From Polyangiaceae bacterium (lineage in GTDB: Bacteria; Myxococcota_A; Polyangia; Polyangiales; Polyangiaceae), in NCBI GenBank assembly GCA_020633235.1, contig JACKEA010000001.1:1860001-1924000 (forward strand): 64,000 nucleotides of DNA. Direction: 5' to 3'. Of this stretch, positions 34,459 through 43,722 are shown piece by piece. The notes under the pieces are model-generated. The model did not search any database. It had not been told where the DNA came from and saw only the letters and a list, made by a program, of their open reading frames with translations. Made by a program: the position numbers and the translations under genes. The number at the start of each line of letters is the position of its first letter. Position 1 is the first letter of the stretch.

Positions 34459-35406
34459 TCAATGCTCCTTCACGATGCGAGTTCCAGCGCGTCCTTCGAA
34501 CGCGCGCGCGAGATCTTCCGGCTTGCAGATCACGACTTCCTTGCCGCCGCGCTCCAGGAAGTAGAGGGCAGCCTCCACTTTGGGCCCCATGCTGCCCGGC
34601 GGGAACTGGCCGCTGTCGGCCAGCGCTTGAAGCTCCGCGGGCGTGGTCTCTCGCAGGGCCGTGCGCTTTTCCGTCAAGAAGTCGCGATAAATGGCGTCCA
34701 CGCCCGTGGTGATGAACATGCGCTGGGCGCCCAAGGCCACACCCAAAAGGGCGCTGGTCCGGTCCTTGTCGATCACCGCTTCGAGTCCGTCGATGTGACC
34801 GTCCGCCCGGCGCACCACCGGGATCCCGCCGCCGCCGCAGCACACCACCGTGGCTCCCGTCTCGGCGAGGCGCCGAATCGTCATCAGCTGCACGATCTCC
34901 ACCGGCGACGGGGACGCGACGACGCGCCGCCAGCCGCGATGCGAGTCCTCCACCATGGCCCAGCCGCGCTCCGCCTCGAAGTGCCGCGCTTCCTCCTCGG
35001 AGTAGAACTTGCCGATCGGCTTGGTCGGTTCGGAAAATGCGCGGTCCTCGTGATCCACGAGCACCTCGGTGACCACGGTGACGACCTCCGGCTCTGCGCC
35101 ACGCCGGACCAGCTCTTCACGCAAGTCCCGCTGGATCATGTAGCCGATGGCGCCCTGCGAGTCCGCCACCAAGGAGTCCAAGGGCACCTCGTGCACCTGG
35201 GACTTGGCGAGCTCCGAGCGCAGCTGCATGAAGCCGACCTGAGGCCCGTTGCCGTGGGTGAGCACCAACTGCACGCCGCGCTCCGCGAGCTCGGCAATGG
35301 GCACCACCGCGCGCGCCGTCACCGCGAACTGGTTCTCGACGGTCGGTGGCAACGCCGGATCCAGCAGCGAGTTTCCCCCCATGGCCACGACGACCAATTC
35401 GCTCAC
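34459..35406 (-). CDS. arcC: Carbamate kinase
   Basis: A 315-residue carbamate kinase of the amino-acid-kinase fold (VVAMGGNSLL at the start, LTHGNGPQVGFM, VVCCGGGGIPVV, IDKDRTSALL). It converts carbamoyl phosphate and ADP to carbamate and ATP, so the operon could gain ATP by breaking a carbamoylated compound. It is the first gene of the ygeW-ygeY unit. The transported or catabolised substrate is unknown, and no ygeX (ammonia lyase) gene lies alongside. Confidence 0.93.
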   Translation of the reverse strand: MSELVVVAMGGNSLLDPALPPTVENQFAVTARAVVPIAELAERGVQLVLTHGNGPQVGFMQLRSELAKSQVHEVPLDSLVADSQGAIGYMIQRDLREELVRRGAEPEVVTVVTEVLVDHEDRAFSEPTKPIGKFYSEEEARHFEAERGWAMVEDSHRGWRRVVASPSPVEIVQLMTIRRLAETGATVVCCGGGGIPVVRRADGHIDGLEAVIDKDRTSALLGVALGAQRMFITTGVDAIYRDFLTEKRTALRETTPAELQALADSGQFPPGSMGPKVEAALYFLERGGKEVVICKPEDLARAFEGRAGTRIVKEH

Positions 35407-35535
35407 GGTTCCTCCTTGGAAACGGCGAGGCTAGCGCAGCCGCCCTCCCGCGGGGCGCCGTGGGCCCCCAAGGACACCGAGCGCAACGACAAATGTCATT
35501 TCCAGGCCGCCGCGCCCACGGTTTGGGGCCGTTCC

Positions 35536-35556
35536 ATGTTGGTTCGCCGCGGAACC
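35536..35556. repeat. Dispersed palindrome, single A arm (copy 8)
   Basis: ATGTTGGTTCGCCGCGGAACC in the gap between the carbamate kinase start and the next gene. This copy is in an upstream region rather than after a stop codon. The rest of 35407-35657 has no gene I can support. Confidence 0.75.
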
Positions 35557-35657
35557 CGCTCGAATCGACTCGTGTGCGGGGTCAGTGCAGCGCAGTCTGC
35601 AGGCCCGGGTCGGAGGTTTTCGCGCAACTCCGCTCGACCGCCGTCGACTGGCGACGC

Positions 35658-36203
35658 ATGAAACGCATTGCCCACGCATCTCTCCTCCTTTCAGCGTTCC
35701 TCTTCTGTTTGCCGCTGGTCAGCTGCAGCTCGGGTTCCGGCTCGGGAAGCGCCTCGGCCGGGTTGGTGGAAACCTGTTCCGGCCAGTACACCTGCACGGA
35801 CGGATACGACGACGTGAGCTCGACCCTCGAGCAGCACGACGGCGCTTGCTACGTCGGCTCGATTCGCATCGACCCGGATGGCACCGCCTCCTACGACAAC
35901 ACCGTTCTCACCTGGTCGGGAGACGTCAATGCGTTCTCGCTATGCCAAGACAGCGACTGTCTGACGTGCACCGCAGACAACCCAAGCGCTGCCAGCAACA
36001 CGAAGCCGGCAGCGAAGTCGTGCCAGGGCAGCCCTGACTCCTGTCCGAGCTACCCGCCGTGCGCTGACGTGCGCGGCTGCTACATGCACGTGCACTACGA
36101 CGCCTTCGGCCATCCCGACAACACGTGCGAAGGCTACCCTGATTCGTGTGAATCGATGGGCGACGAGGAATCGTGCATCGAACAAGGTTGCGAGTGGATG
36201 TGA
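35658..36203 (+). CDS. Cys-rich lipoprotein, function unknown
   Basis: A 181-residue lipoprotein. The signal peptide ends in LVSC, then a Gly/Ser linker and a domain with at least fifteen cysteines. The ending CESMGDEESCIEQGCEWM is a short Cys/Trp motif common in myxobacterial secreted proteins. No enzyme signature. Confidence 0.75.
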   Translation: MKRIAHASLLLSAFLFCLPLVSCSSGSGSGSASAGLVETCSGQYTCTDGYDDVSSTLEQHDGACYVGSIRIDPDGTASYDNTVLTWSGDVNAFSLCQDSDCLTCTADNPSAASNTKPAAKSCQGSPDSCPSYPPCADVRGCYMHVHYDAFGHPDNTCEGYPDSCESMGDEESCIEQGCEWM

Positions 36204-36288
36204 CGCTCCCGGGTGAAGCAGCCGTGCCCACGTGAGCCGAATGGGTGAGTGGGGAACGACGTGCGAACGAACGATTCGCAGATCGGAT

Positions 36289-36745
36289 ATGTCTTGGGGT
36301 GTGAAGCCCGCCCTGTTCCTGATCCTGCCGTGCATTGCCTGTTCTTCTGTTGGTCCGCCGCGGCCACGTCCCGCCCCGCCGCCCGAGCCCGCGGCGGCAG
36401 TGGCGCCGGCGCCCGCGCCACGCACCGACGGAATGGCGCCGCCGCCCTTCACCGCCGCCGACGAAGGAGGGGCAGATCACAGCGGCGATTACCTGGAACC
36501 AGCAGGAGCGGCAGGTGACGCGCCCCGCCAACGCAACGCGCATCGAGCGCGTTCGCATCACCGTGCCTGCGGGCACCTTCGACGCGCAGCTCTACACCGT
36601 GGACGAGCTCCGGGACGACGGCCTGCGGCGCGTGATGAAAGACTGGTACGCGCGGGAGGTGCCGGGCATCCCGATCAAGAGTTGGATGACGCTGGATGGC
36701 CGCGTCGTCCACGACGCCGTCTTGGTCGAGAACCGCACGCGCTGA
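36289..36745 (+). pseudogene. Lipoprotein gene with a frameshift
   Basis: The first part reads MSWGVKPALFLILPCIACSS, a lipoprotein signal with an IACS lipobox, then a Pro/Ala-rich linker. Near 36460-36475 the coding continues in the next frame as EGQITAAITWNQQ to VLVENRTR, with a well-formed TVPAGTFDAQLYTVDEL stretch. Each half is convincing alone, so a single-base indel is likely. It could be a real mutation or a sequencing error in a G-rich run. Confidence 0.6.
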
Positions 36746-36750
36746 CAATC

Positions 36751-36777
36751 CGCGACGGGATTCGCGCCGGACCAACA
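36751..36777. repeat. Dispersed palindrome, single B arm (copy 9)
   Basis: CGCGACGGGATTCGCGCCGG followed by ACCAACA, five bases after a stop codon. The CGCGA/TCGCG mini-stem with a 6-base loop is intact. Confidence 0.8.
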
Positions 36778-36801
36778 ATAAGAAGACGGGCCCTTCGAGA
36801 A

Positions 36802-37438
36802 GTGGATACCCTCCGTGGGGTGATTGCCAAGAACGCTGCCGAGGCGCTGTTCCGGCGCGCATCCCGCCAGGCGAAGAAGCGAGTCGCTGCGGCGGAGGCG
36901 CAGGTGGAGCTGGTGCAAGGGCGTGTGGTACGAGCACGCGCTCTTGCCGTTCGACCGCTACCGTTTTCTGAAGCTGCCGACGTTTCACAAGAGCGAGCCC
37001 AAGCAGAAGGGGCAGGGGACGCAGGCGTTCGGCTTCGACGGGGAGGGGCGTGTGGTGCTGCATCGCAGCTACGCCACTCCCAACGCCTACGTCGAGCGGG
37101 CTTCGGCGTACGCGAAGGGTGGCTCGGAGTGGACGCGCTATCGCCGGGACGGCGCGTTGCTGGAGGCTGCGGTCATCCAGCTCGGCCCGCACGGCATCAC
37201 CGAGCTTCGGATGTGGGACTGGGAAGAGGTCGGTCAGCACTGGAAGATCCGCTACGAGGACGGACGCCCGACGACGATGATGGTCGAGCAAGCGGTTCCC
37301 GAAGAGCCGCTCGCGAAGCATGAGCTGTCCGCCGAGTGGGACGACGAGGGCGCCTTGGCGCGGATCCAGCGTCACGATCTGGTGTGGGATCGCCGGCGCG
37401 TGGAGTGGGAGCGGCCGAAAGCGCGCAAACGAGGCTGA
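36802..37438 (+). pseudogene. Hypothetical gene with a frameshift
   Basis: From a GTG at 36802 the frame encodes a helical N-terminus (VDTLRGVIAKNAAEAL, KKRVAAAEAQVELVQ). Near 36912-36925 coding quality moves to the next frame, giving WYEHALLPFDRYRFLKLP to the end. The C-terminal part has a repeating GEGRVVL/YRRDG/DEGALARI pattern. I do not recognise the family. The frameshift type is the same as in the gene upstream. Confidence 0.5.
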
Positions 37439-37476
37439 GACTGGGCGCGTGGACCAACGCCACCCGCCTCTGTAGG

Positions 37477-38166
37477 ATGACCGCGATGGAGGCCGTTGGG
37501 CTCACGTGTCCAAACTGCGGCGGGGGGCTCGGCGCTCCGGAGGGGGGCGTGTACCTGTGCGGCTATTGCGCGCATCGCTCGCTCCCGGCGGCGCTCGGGT
37601 TCGATCCCGCGGAGCGCGCCGCGTCCCTGGCCGGGGCGTTGGCGGAGTTCGAAGCGCGGCGCGCACGGCCTGCCGGCGCGCGCGATGAGCTGCGGCGTCG
37701 ACAGCGGGAAGCGCTGGCGCGGGGGCGGAGGGTGAACGCGTTCTTGATGCTCGGGCTCGGCGCGCTGTTCTTGCTGTTCGCCGTCGCCTGTGGCGCCCTC
37801 GCGGTGATATCGGAGGCGGGGCTCGGCGTGGTCGCGTTCGGCGGGTTCTGGCTCGTGCTGGGCGGCCTGCTGCTTGGGATCGGCCGGCGCTACTCGAGGA
37901 GTCACGCCCGGGAGCAGCGGCTGCGGGAGCAGGGGACCCGCGGCCGGGCGACGATCCTGAGCTTCAAGGACCTGCGCATGATGGTGGACGGCGCTCCGCG
38001 CTACGAGCTCGTGCTGCGCGTGGAGGTTCCGGGCGCGGAAGCGTACTCCGTGCGCCAGATCGACAACGTGCAAAAGTCGGAGGTGCTGTCGACCGGGGGC
38101 GACGTGCCGGTGCTGGTGAGCCCCACGGATCGCATGGACGTGCTCGTCGACTGGTTCGCGGCCTGA
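37477..38166 (+). CDS. Zinc-ribbon membrane protein, function unknown
   Basis: A 229-residue protein. The N-terminal zinc ribbon has CPNCGGGL and CGYCAHR. A charged coiled segment (about 60-85) leads to two membrane helices (about 90-135), then a cytoplasmic or periplasmic domain that resembles DUF3592 (GRATILSFKDLRM). ATG 37486 (MEAVG) has a better-spaced ribosome site and is the alternative start. Probably a membrane-bound sensor or redox-linked protein, but this is a guess. Confidence 0.7.
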   Translation: MTAMEAVGLTCPNCGGGLGAPEGGVYLCGYCAHRSLPAALGFDPAERAASLAGALAEFEARRARPAGARDELRRRQREALARGRRVNAFLMLGLGALFLLFAVACGALAVISEAGLGVVAFGGFWLVLGGLLLGIGRRYSRSHAREQRLREQGTRGRATILSFKDLRMMVDGAPRYELVLRVEVPGAEAYSVRQIDNVQKSEVLSTGGDVPVLVSPTDRMDVLVDWFAA

Positions 38167-38197
38167 CCGGACCCAGTCGACGAGACGCGCGCGAGCG

Positions 38198-38854
38198 TCA
38201 GGCGTCCTTCTTCACGATGTGGACGTTGAAGTCCGGAGTGCCCAGGGCGCCCCACAGCCGGAGCCAGAGCGGCAAGTACGACTCCGTACCGCGCGCCGTC
38301 GTGATGTCGCCCAGATCAATCACGCGCTTCCAACCGAACCACTCGGTGAGGATCTGCTGGACCTGCTTCTTTGCGTCGGCGTCGTTGCCGCTGACGAACA
38401 CGTCGTGATCCCCCGGAATGCGCGCGGGATCCACCATGACCTCGCAGTTGATCGTGTTCAGCGCCTTGACCACCTTGGTTTCCGGATAGGCGCGCTGGAC
38501 TTGCTCGCCCAAGGAGTCGTCGTTGAACACGCTCAAGGTGGGTGGCATGCCCTTGGAGAAATCGAGCGGGTTCGCGATGTCTACCAGGACTTTGCCGGAG
38601 AGGTTCTGCTTCCCGGCCGCTTCCAGCGCGGCCAGGGTGGCGCCGCCCTGGGTGCAGTTGAACACGAGCTCGCCGAAGGCGGCGCTGTCCGCGAAGGTGC
38701 CGAGGCTGGCCCGCGCCTTCGTGCTCTTGACCCAGGCCTGACCCTTGTCGTTGTCCCTGCTGCGGGAGCCCATCATCACGTCGTGTCCGAGCGCCACCAG
38801 CTTGCTCGCGATCGACTGACCCACCATGCCCGTGCCCAAAACCGAGATCTTCAT
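38198..38854 (-). CDS. NADPH-dependent F420 oxidoreductase-like protein
   Basis: A 218-residue NADP oxidoreductase of the F420-dependent family (GTGMVGQSIASKLVALGHDVMMGSRS, the nucleotide fold). It may use NADPH with F420 or another flavin-like partner. It is divergent from a LysR gene, with a LysR-type dyad between them, and is probably its target. Confidence 0.85.
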   Translation of the reverse strand: MKISVLGTGMVGQSIASKLVALGHDVMMGSRSRDNDKGQAWVKSTKARASLGTFADSAAFGELVFNCTQGGATLAALEAAGKQNLSGKVLVDIANPLDFSKGMPPTLSVFNDDSLGEQVQRAYPETKVVKALNTINCEVMVDPARIPGDHDVFVSGNDADAKKQVQQILTEWFGWKRVIDLGDITTARGTESYLPLWLRLWGALGTPDFNVHIVKKDA

Positions 38855-38927
38855 CGTGTTCTCCTCTCGCCCCCGAACCTACGGTCCGCGGCCGGCAGAG
38901 TCAGCCCCGCCGAGGCTGGCTTCTGAA

Positions 38928-38949
38928 TTGATCAAATGTAAATAATCAG
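38928..38949. promoter_or_regulatory. Probable LysR operator in the divergent gap
   Basis: TTGAT (38928-38932) and ATCA (38945-38948) flank an AT-rich core. Their spacing is typical of LysR binding sites, and the site lies just before the LysR start. Confidence 0.5.
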
Positions 38950-38952
38950 ACC

Positions 38953-39837
38953 ATGGCGTCTCTTTCGGCGGTGGAGGCCTTCGTGGCGGTGGCAGAACGG
39001 CGGAGCTTCTCCAAGGCGGCGCGGGCCCTCGGGCTGTCCCCAGCGGCGGTGAGCCGCTCGGTGAAGCGCCTGGAAGCGGAGCTCGGAACGGAGCTGGTTC
39101 ATCGCACCACGCGCAGCGTGGAGCTCAGTCGCGAAGGGCTAGCCTTTCACCGTCGCGCGCGCATCGCCCTGGAAGAGCTGCGACTCGCCGCCGGAGAGCT
39201 TTCGCAGTCGCGGCGAGAGGTTTCCGGGACGGTGACGCTTTCTGCGTCGCTGGTGCTCGGGCGCGTGCTGGCGGCGGAGCTTCCGCGGCTGCTCGACCTG
39301 CATCCGAAGCTCCGTGTGGAGCTCGAGCTCAGCGACAGTTACCGCCGCCTGGTGGACGACCGCGTGGACGTGGCCGTGCGCGTCGGTGTGGTGGACGCCG
39401 AAGGTCTCGTCGCGAAGAAGCTCTCGCGCCTCCGTTGGTTGACGGTCGCGTCGCCGGCGTACCTCGCGCGCTTCGGCATCCCGGAGCAGCCGGAAGACCT
39501 CGAGACCCACCGCTGCTTGGTCTTCCGCGGGCCCCGCGGCCGCGTCACCCCTTGGAGCTTCGCCGAGCCCAATGGATCGCTGGCGCTTGCGGGCGCGCTG
39601 GCCATCGACCAGGGTGAGCTGCTCGTCGATCTGGCGCTGGCGGGCGCCGGCGTGTGCCAGGTGTTCGACTTCATGGTCCGTCCGCACGTCGAGAGCGGCG
39701 CGCTGGTGGAGCTGTTCCCCGGGCGGAGCGCCCAGGGGCCGCTCTTGAGCGCGCTATGCCTCCCGGGCCAGCGCCGGAACGCGAAGGTCCGGGCACTGTT
39801 CGACTTCTTCGGCGCGTGCTTCCGCGAAAGGCTTTGA
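38953..39837 (+). CDS. LysR-family transcriptional regulator
   Basis: A 294-residue LysR protein of the CrgA/DsdC-like subgroup. The helix-turn-helix is ALGLSPAAVSRSVKRLEAELG, and the effector domain follows. It is divergent from the F420-type oxidoreductase gene and probably regulates it. Confidence 0.9.
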   Translation: MASLSAVEAFVAVAERRSFSKAARALGLSPAAVSRSVKRLEAELGTELVHRTTRSVELSREGLAFHRRARIALEELRLAAGELSQSRREVSGTVTLSASLVLGRVLAAELPRLLDLHPKLRVELELSDSYRRLVDDRVDVAVRVGVVDAEGLVAKKLSRLRWLTVASPAYLARFGIPEQPEDLETHRCLVFRGPRGRVTPWSFAEPNGSLALAGALAIDQGELLVDLALAGAGVCQVFDFMVRPHVESGALVELFPGRSAQGPLLSALCLPGQRRNAKVRALFDFFGACFRERL

Positions 39838-39843
39838 TGGGGG

Positions 39844-39874
39844 ATGTCGGTCCGGCGCGAGCTCCGTCGCGCGC
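39844..39874. repeat. Dispersed palindrome, single B arm (copy 10)
   Basis: ATGTCGGTCCGG with the tail stem GCGCGA/TCGCGC (loop GCTCCG), six bases after a stop codon. Confidence 0.8.
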
Positions 39875-39988
39875 GGTTGACACGGCGCGCCGTGAAGCGC
39901 TGACGTTTCAATCCGTTTCGTGCGCAGCGCAGAAGGCTGCGGAATGCGGGCGCACGCGGGGTGGAACGCAGCTTGCTGTACGTTGGTC

Positions 39989-40723
39989 ATGACCGAGGGA
40001 ACTGCGCCGGTAGCGCGGCAGGAGGACCCAGTGCTGTCCGCCATTCGGCGCCTCGAGCAACGCCTGGCGCGGATCGAAGACTCCGTGTCGCGGGCCGAGG
40101 GGCTCGCGCGGCAAGCCGTGCCCACCGCGGCGACGGCGCTCGACGTGCTCGACGACGTCGCCCGCCAGGCGGATGAACGGGGCATCGACGTCGACCAGCG
40201 GATGCGCACGGCGCTTCGGCTGCTCGAACGCGCGACGCAGCCAGAGACCGCGCGCATGCTCGAAAGGACCTTGGACTTGGCCGAAACGGCGCCGCAAACC
40301 CTCGCGACGGTGGCGGACGTGGTGGACGGGTTGATCGCCAAGGGCGCCGAGGCGGGCATCGACGTGGACGAGCGCCTACGGGTGATCGTGCGCGTGGCGG
40401 AACGCCTCACCTCTCCCGGCGCCCTCAGCGTGGCGGAGACGTTGGTTGGAAACCTCGACGCCATCTCGCGGCTGCTTGGCTCTGGCATCTTGGCCCCGGG
40501 CCCCGTGGAGGTGGTGAGCCGCGCGGGCGGAGCGCTGGCCAGCGCCGGATCCAACGGTGCGCCGAAGACGGTGGGTGCCTGGGGCGCGCTGCGCTCCCTC
40601 AGTGACCCCCGGGTGCAGCGCGCCTTGGGGTTCGCCCTGGATTTCGCCCGGCGCTTCGGTGATTCGCTGGACGCCCTGGACGCCGTTCCTGCCCTCGTGG
40701 CCTCCACTGAAGACGCGGAGTGA
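39989..40723 (+). CDS. DUF1641-like protein paired with SQR
   Basis: A 244-residue all-helical protein with two internal repeats (AIRRLEQRLARIEDSVSR, then ATQPETARMLERTLDLAETA and later SPGALSVAETLVGNLDAI). It resembles DUF1641 proteins, which often lie next to sulfide:quinone oxidoreductase genes. The function is unknown; it may be an assembly or regulatory partner. It ends six bases before the SQR start. Confidence 0.72.
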   Translation: MTEGTAPVARQEDPVLSAIRRLEQRLARIEDSVSRAEGLARQAVPTAATALDVLDDVARQADERGIDVDQRMRTALRLLERATQPETARMLERTLDLAETAPQTLATVADVVDGLIAKGAEAGIDVDERLRVIVRVAERLTSPGALSVAETLVGNLDAISRLLGSGILAPGPVEVVSRAGGALASAGSNGAPKTVGAWGALRSLSDPRVQRALGFALDFARRFGDSLDALDAVPALVASTEDAE

Positions 40724-40728
40724 TCGAA

Positions 40729-41916
40729 ATGCAAAACCACCATTCAATCCTGATCGTGGGCGGTGGCGCCGGCGGCATCTCCGTGGCCGCGCGTCTGATG
40801 AACCAGCCGAACCCGCCGGACGTGGCGCTCATCGAGCCGTCCAAGCGGCACTACTACCAGCCGCTGTGGACGTTGGTGGGGGCCGGTGTGTTCGACAAGG
40901 AGACGACGGCGCGGCCACAGGAAGACTATGTGCCCGACGGCGTGAAGTGGCTCCAGACGAAGGTGAAGGAATTCTTGCCGGACGAAAACGCCGTCGTCAC
41001 CGAGGACGGCGAGCGCCACAGCTACGACCAACTGGTGGTGGCGGTGGGCATGCAGCTCAACTGGAGCCAGGTGGAAGGGCTCGAGGGGAATGTCGGCAAG
41101 AACGGCATCGTCAGCAACTACAGCTTCCGCACGGTGGACAGCACCTGGGAGGTGCTCCGCAGCTTCAAGGGCGGCAACGCGATTTTCACGTTTCCCGCCA
41201 CGCCCATCAAGTGCGCGGGCGCTCCGCAGAAGATCATGTATCTGGCGGACGACATCTTGCGCAGGAACGGCGTGCGGGAAAAATCCAAGGTGATCTACGC
41301 CGCCGCGAGCGCGGGCATTTTCGGTGTCCAGAAGTACGCCCGCGCGCTGAACAAGATCGTGGAGCGCCGCGAGATCGAGACCCACTTTCGGCACGATCTG
41401 GTGGCGATTGACGCAAAGAAGAAGACGGCCACGTTCCGTCATCTCGACAGCGACAAGACGCTCTCGCTCGACTACGAAGTGATTCACGTCGTGCCGCCGC
41501 AGAGCGCGCCGGACGTGGTCAAGAAGAGCAAGCTCGCCAACGCCGAGGGCTGGGTCGAGGTGCACAAGCACACCCTGCAGCACGTGCGCTACCCGAACGT
41601 GTTCGCGCTGGGGGACGCCAGCAGCCTGCCGACCTCCCGCACGGGCGCTGCGGTGCGCAAGCAGGCGCCGGTGCTCACCGAGAACCTACTGAGCTTTCGC
41701 TCCAAGCAGAAGCTCGCCGCGAGCTACGACGGCTACGCTTCGTGTCCGCTGATCACCGGCTTCGGCAAGCTGATCTTGGCGGAGTTCGACTACGACGGAA
41801 AGCCGGCAGAGACGTTCCCGTTCGATCAGGCGCAGGAGCGCTACAGCATGTACGCCCTGAAGGCCTACGGTTTGCCCGAGGCGTACTGGAACGGGATGCT
41901 ACGCGGACGGATGTGA
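40729..41916 (+). CDS. sqr: Sulfide:quinone oxidoreductase-like flavoprotein
   Basis: A 395-residue FAD-dependent enzyme (IVGGGAGGISVAARLM is the FAD fold). It oxidises sulfide at the membrane and passes electrons to quinone. Redox cysteines are in IKCAGAPQKIMYL and YASCPLITG, the layout of the mitochondrial-type (SQRDL) group. ATG 40729 has a GGAG site eight bases upstream. Sulfide oxidation may support or protect respiration here. Confidence 0.88.
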   Translation: MQNHHSILIVGGGAGGISVAARLMNQPNPPDVALIEPSKRHYYQPLWTLVGAGVFDKETTARPQEDYVPDGVKWLQTKVKEFLPDENAVVTEDGERHSYDQLVVAVGMQLNWSQVEGLEGNVGKNGIVSNYSFRTVDSTWEVLRSFKGGNAIFTFPATPIKCAGAPQKIMYLADDILRRNGVREKSKVIYAAASAGIFGVQKYARALNKIVERREIETHFRHDLVAIDAKKKTATFRHLDSDKTLSLDYEVIHVVPPQSAPDVVKKSKLANAEGWVEVHKHTLQHVRYPNVFALGDASSLPTSRTGAAVRKQAPVLTENLLSFRSKQKLAASYDGYASCPLITGFGKLILAEFDYDGKPAETFPFDQAQERYSMYALKAYGLPEAYWNGMLRGRM

Positions 41917-41933
41917 CCGCGGCGGACCGACAT
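41917..41933. repeat. Dispersed palindrome, single A arm (copy 11)
   Basis: CCGCGGCGGACCGACAT, immediately following the SQR stop codon. Confidence 0.7.
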
Positions 41934-42024
41934 CCAAACGAACAAAGCGCGAAACGTTGCTCCTGGGAGCGGCACTCGCCAAGGGCGTTTGACCCTGCCC
42001 AAGCTTTGGAGGACAAGGCCAAGC

Positions 42025-42711
42025 ATGGCAGGACGGCGCGTGATCGTCACCGGCGCCACGGGCATGGTGGGTGGCCTGGCTCTCGAGCTGTGTCTCGCGC
42101 ATCCGGACGTTTCCGGCGTGACCGCCGTCGGCCGCCGTCCGACCGGGGTCAGCCACGCGAAGCTTCGAGATGTCGTTCACGAGGACTTTTCGAGCTTCGA
42201 AAACATCGCTGACGTCTTTGCGGAGCAGGACGTGTGTCTGTACTGCCTGGGCGTGTATGGCGGCACGGTTTCTGATGACGTGTTTCGCGCGGTGACCACG
42301 GACTACACGCTGAGCTTTGCGCAGGCGCTTCACGCGCGGAGCCCCGGCGCGGCCTTCTGCTTCTTGAGCGGACAGGGGGCGGATCCGAGCGGAAAGAGTC
42401 GCATGGCGTTTGCACGCTACAAAGGTGCTGCGGAGAGCGGACTACGTGAGCTCGGCTTCGGACGTCTGCACGTGTTTCGACCCGGGTACATCCATCCGGT
42501 GACTCCGCGTACGGAGCCCAGCCTGGTCTATCGAACGATGCGCGCGCTCTATCCCGCGCTCAGCGCCGTGTATCCCAACGTGGGCGTCGAATCCGAGGAC
42601 TTGGCTCGCGCAATGGTCCACGCCGGGCTCTTCGGGGTGGCCGGACACGACGATCCGGTGCTGGAAAACCGGGACATTCGCCTGCTCGCGGCGTCGCTCC
42701 GGCAGGAGTGA
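42025..42711 (+). CDS. NAD(P)-binding epimerase/reductase-like protein
   Basis: A 228-residue Rossmann-fold protein with VTGATGMVGGLALELCL at the start, similar to NmrA and short atypical SDRs. Catalytic residues are not clear. It may be an NAD(P)H sensor or a small-molecule reductase. GGAGG lies 12 bases before the ATG. Confidence 0.75.
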   Translation: MAGRRVIVTGATGMVGGLALELCLAHPDVSGVTAVGRRPTGVSHAKLRDVVHEDFSSFENIADVFAEQDVCLYCLGVYGGTVSDDVFRAVTTDYTLSFAQALHARSPGAAFCFLSGQGADPSGKSRMAFARYKGAAESGLRELGFGRLHVFRPGYIHPVTPRTEPSLVYRTMRALYPALSAVYPNVGVESEDLARAMVHAGLFGVAGHDDPVLENRDIRLLAASLRQE

Positions 42712-42745
42712 GCCACGGTCGCTCGAGCCGGTGTAGCATTCGCCA

Positions 42746-43708
42746 ATGCGAGCTCGCTGGGTCGGACTCGGCCTCTGTGTTGCGCTGACCTGGGCTGCAC
42801 CGGGCTTTGCGGACGAGCCGCTCGGCGCCGACGTGTTGTTCAATGACGCCGTCGAGCTGATGAAGGCCGGGAAGTTCCCGCAGGCTTGCCCGAAGCTCGT
42901 CGCCAGCCAGCGCTTGGAGCCGCGGCTGGGCACGCTCTTCACGTTGGCGGAGTGCCACGCCCACGAAGGAAAGATCGCGTCGGCCGTCGCTCGCTACGAC
43001 GAGTATCTGCACGAGCTTTCGCGGGCCACGGCCTCGGAGCGGACGAAGGAGGCAGAACGCGAGGCCGTCGCTCGTGAGAAGAGCGAGCAGCTTCGGCCGG
43101 CTGTTCCGCAGCTGAGATTGACGCTGGCGAAGGACCTGCCCGGAGATGCGCGCGTGTATCGTGGAGACGTCGAGCTCACGCGCGCGTCTTTGGGCGTGTG
43201 GCTCCCGCTGGACCCCGGCCGCTACGAAATAGTCGTGGAGACGAAGGCGGGGAAGAAGTCACGGGCCGTCGAGCTCGCACGAGGAGACAAGAAAGAGCTT
43301 CGGCTCCAGATTCCGATCGCGGCGCCCAGTGCGCCGCCACCCGCGGGTCGGAAGCACCCCGACCCCGCGCCGCGAGGCGACCGGCCGACCTCGAGCTCGC
43401 GCTCGACGGTTGCTTGGGTGGCGATGGGGATCGGTGGGGCGGGGCTCTTGGCTTCCGCAGCGACCGGCCTCGCGGTGCTTTCCAAGAAGGGCACCATCGA
43501 CGACAACTGCGGGATTGGTGGGGACTCGACGGCGTGCAATGCCAAGGGCAAGAGCGCGGCGGACGACGCCAAGGTCCTGGCCCTCATCAGCACCGTGAGC
43601 TTCGGTGTGGGCGTCGTCGGACTCGGGGCCGGCACCGTTCTGTTGCTCGGCGCCAGCGACGGCGGCGGCGGTAGTGGCGCAAATGTCGCAGTCCGCGGCG
43701 CGTTCTAG
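42746..43708 (+). CDS. TPR/PEGA-like membrane protein, function unknown
   Basis: A 320-residue exported protein. After a signal peptide (to about residue 22) come two TPR-like repeats (ELMKAGKFPQACPKLV, LAECHAHEGKIASAVARYDEYL) and a charged coiled stretch. A PEGA-like segment (LTRASLGVWLPLDPGRYEIV), a Pro-rich linker and two C-terminal membrane segments follow. This layout is common next to Ser/Thr kinases in Polyangiales. It precedes the kinase gene by 14 bases. Confidence 0.72.
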   Translation: MRARWVGLGLCVALTWAAPGFADEPLGADVLFNDAVELMKAGKFPQACPKLVASQRLEPRLGTLFTLAECHAHEGKIASAVARYDEYLHELSRATASERTKEAEREAVAREKSEQLRPAVPQLRLTLAKDLPGDARVYRGDVELTRASLGVWLPLDPGRYEIVVETKAGKKSRAVELARGDKKELRLQIPIAAPSAPPPAGRKHPDPAPRGDRPTSSSRSTVAWVAMGIGGAGLLASAATGLAVLSKKGTIDDNCGIGGDSTACNAKGKSAADDAKVLALISTVSFGVGVVGLGAGTVLLLGASDGGGGSGANVAVRGAF

Positions 43709-43722
43709 CGGTCGGGCAACAG

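Noticed and set aside
36289..37438. Programmed frameshifting in the two neighbouring genes
   Set aside because: I see no slippery heptamer with a downstream structure, and neither gene belongs to a class known for it. Simple indels are more likely.
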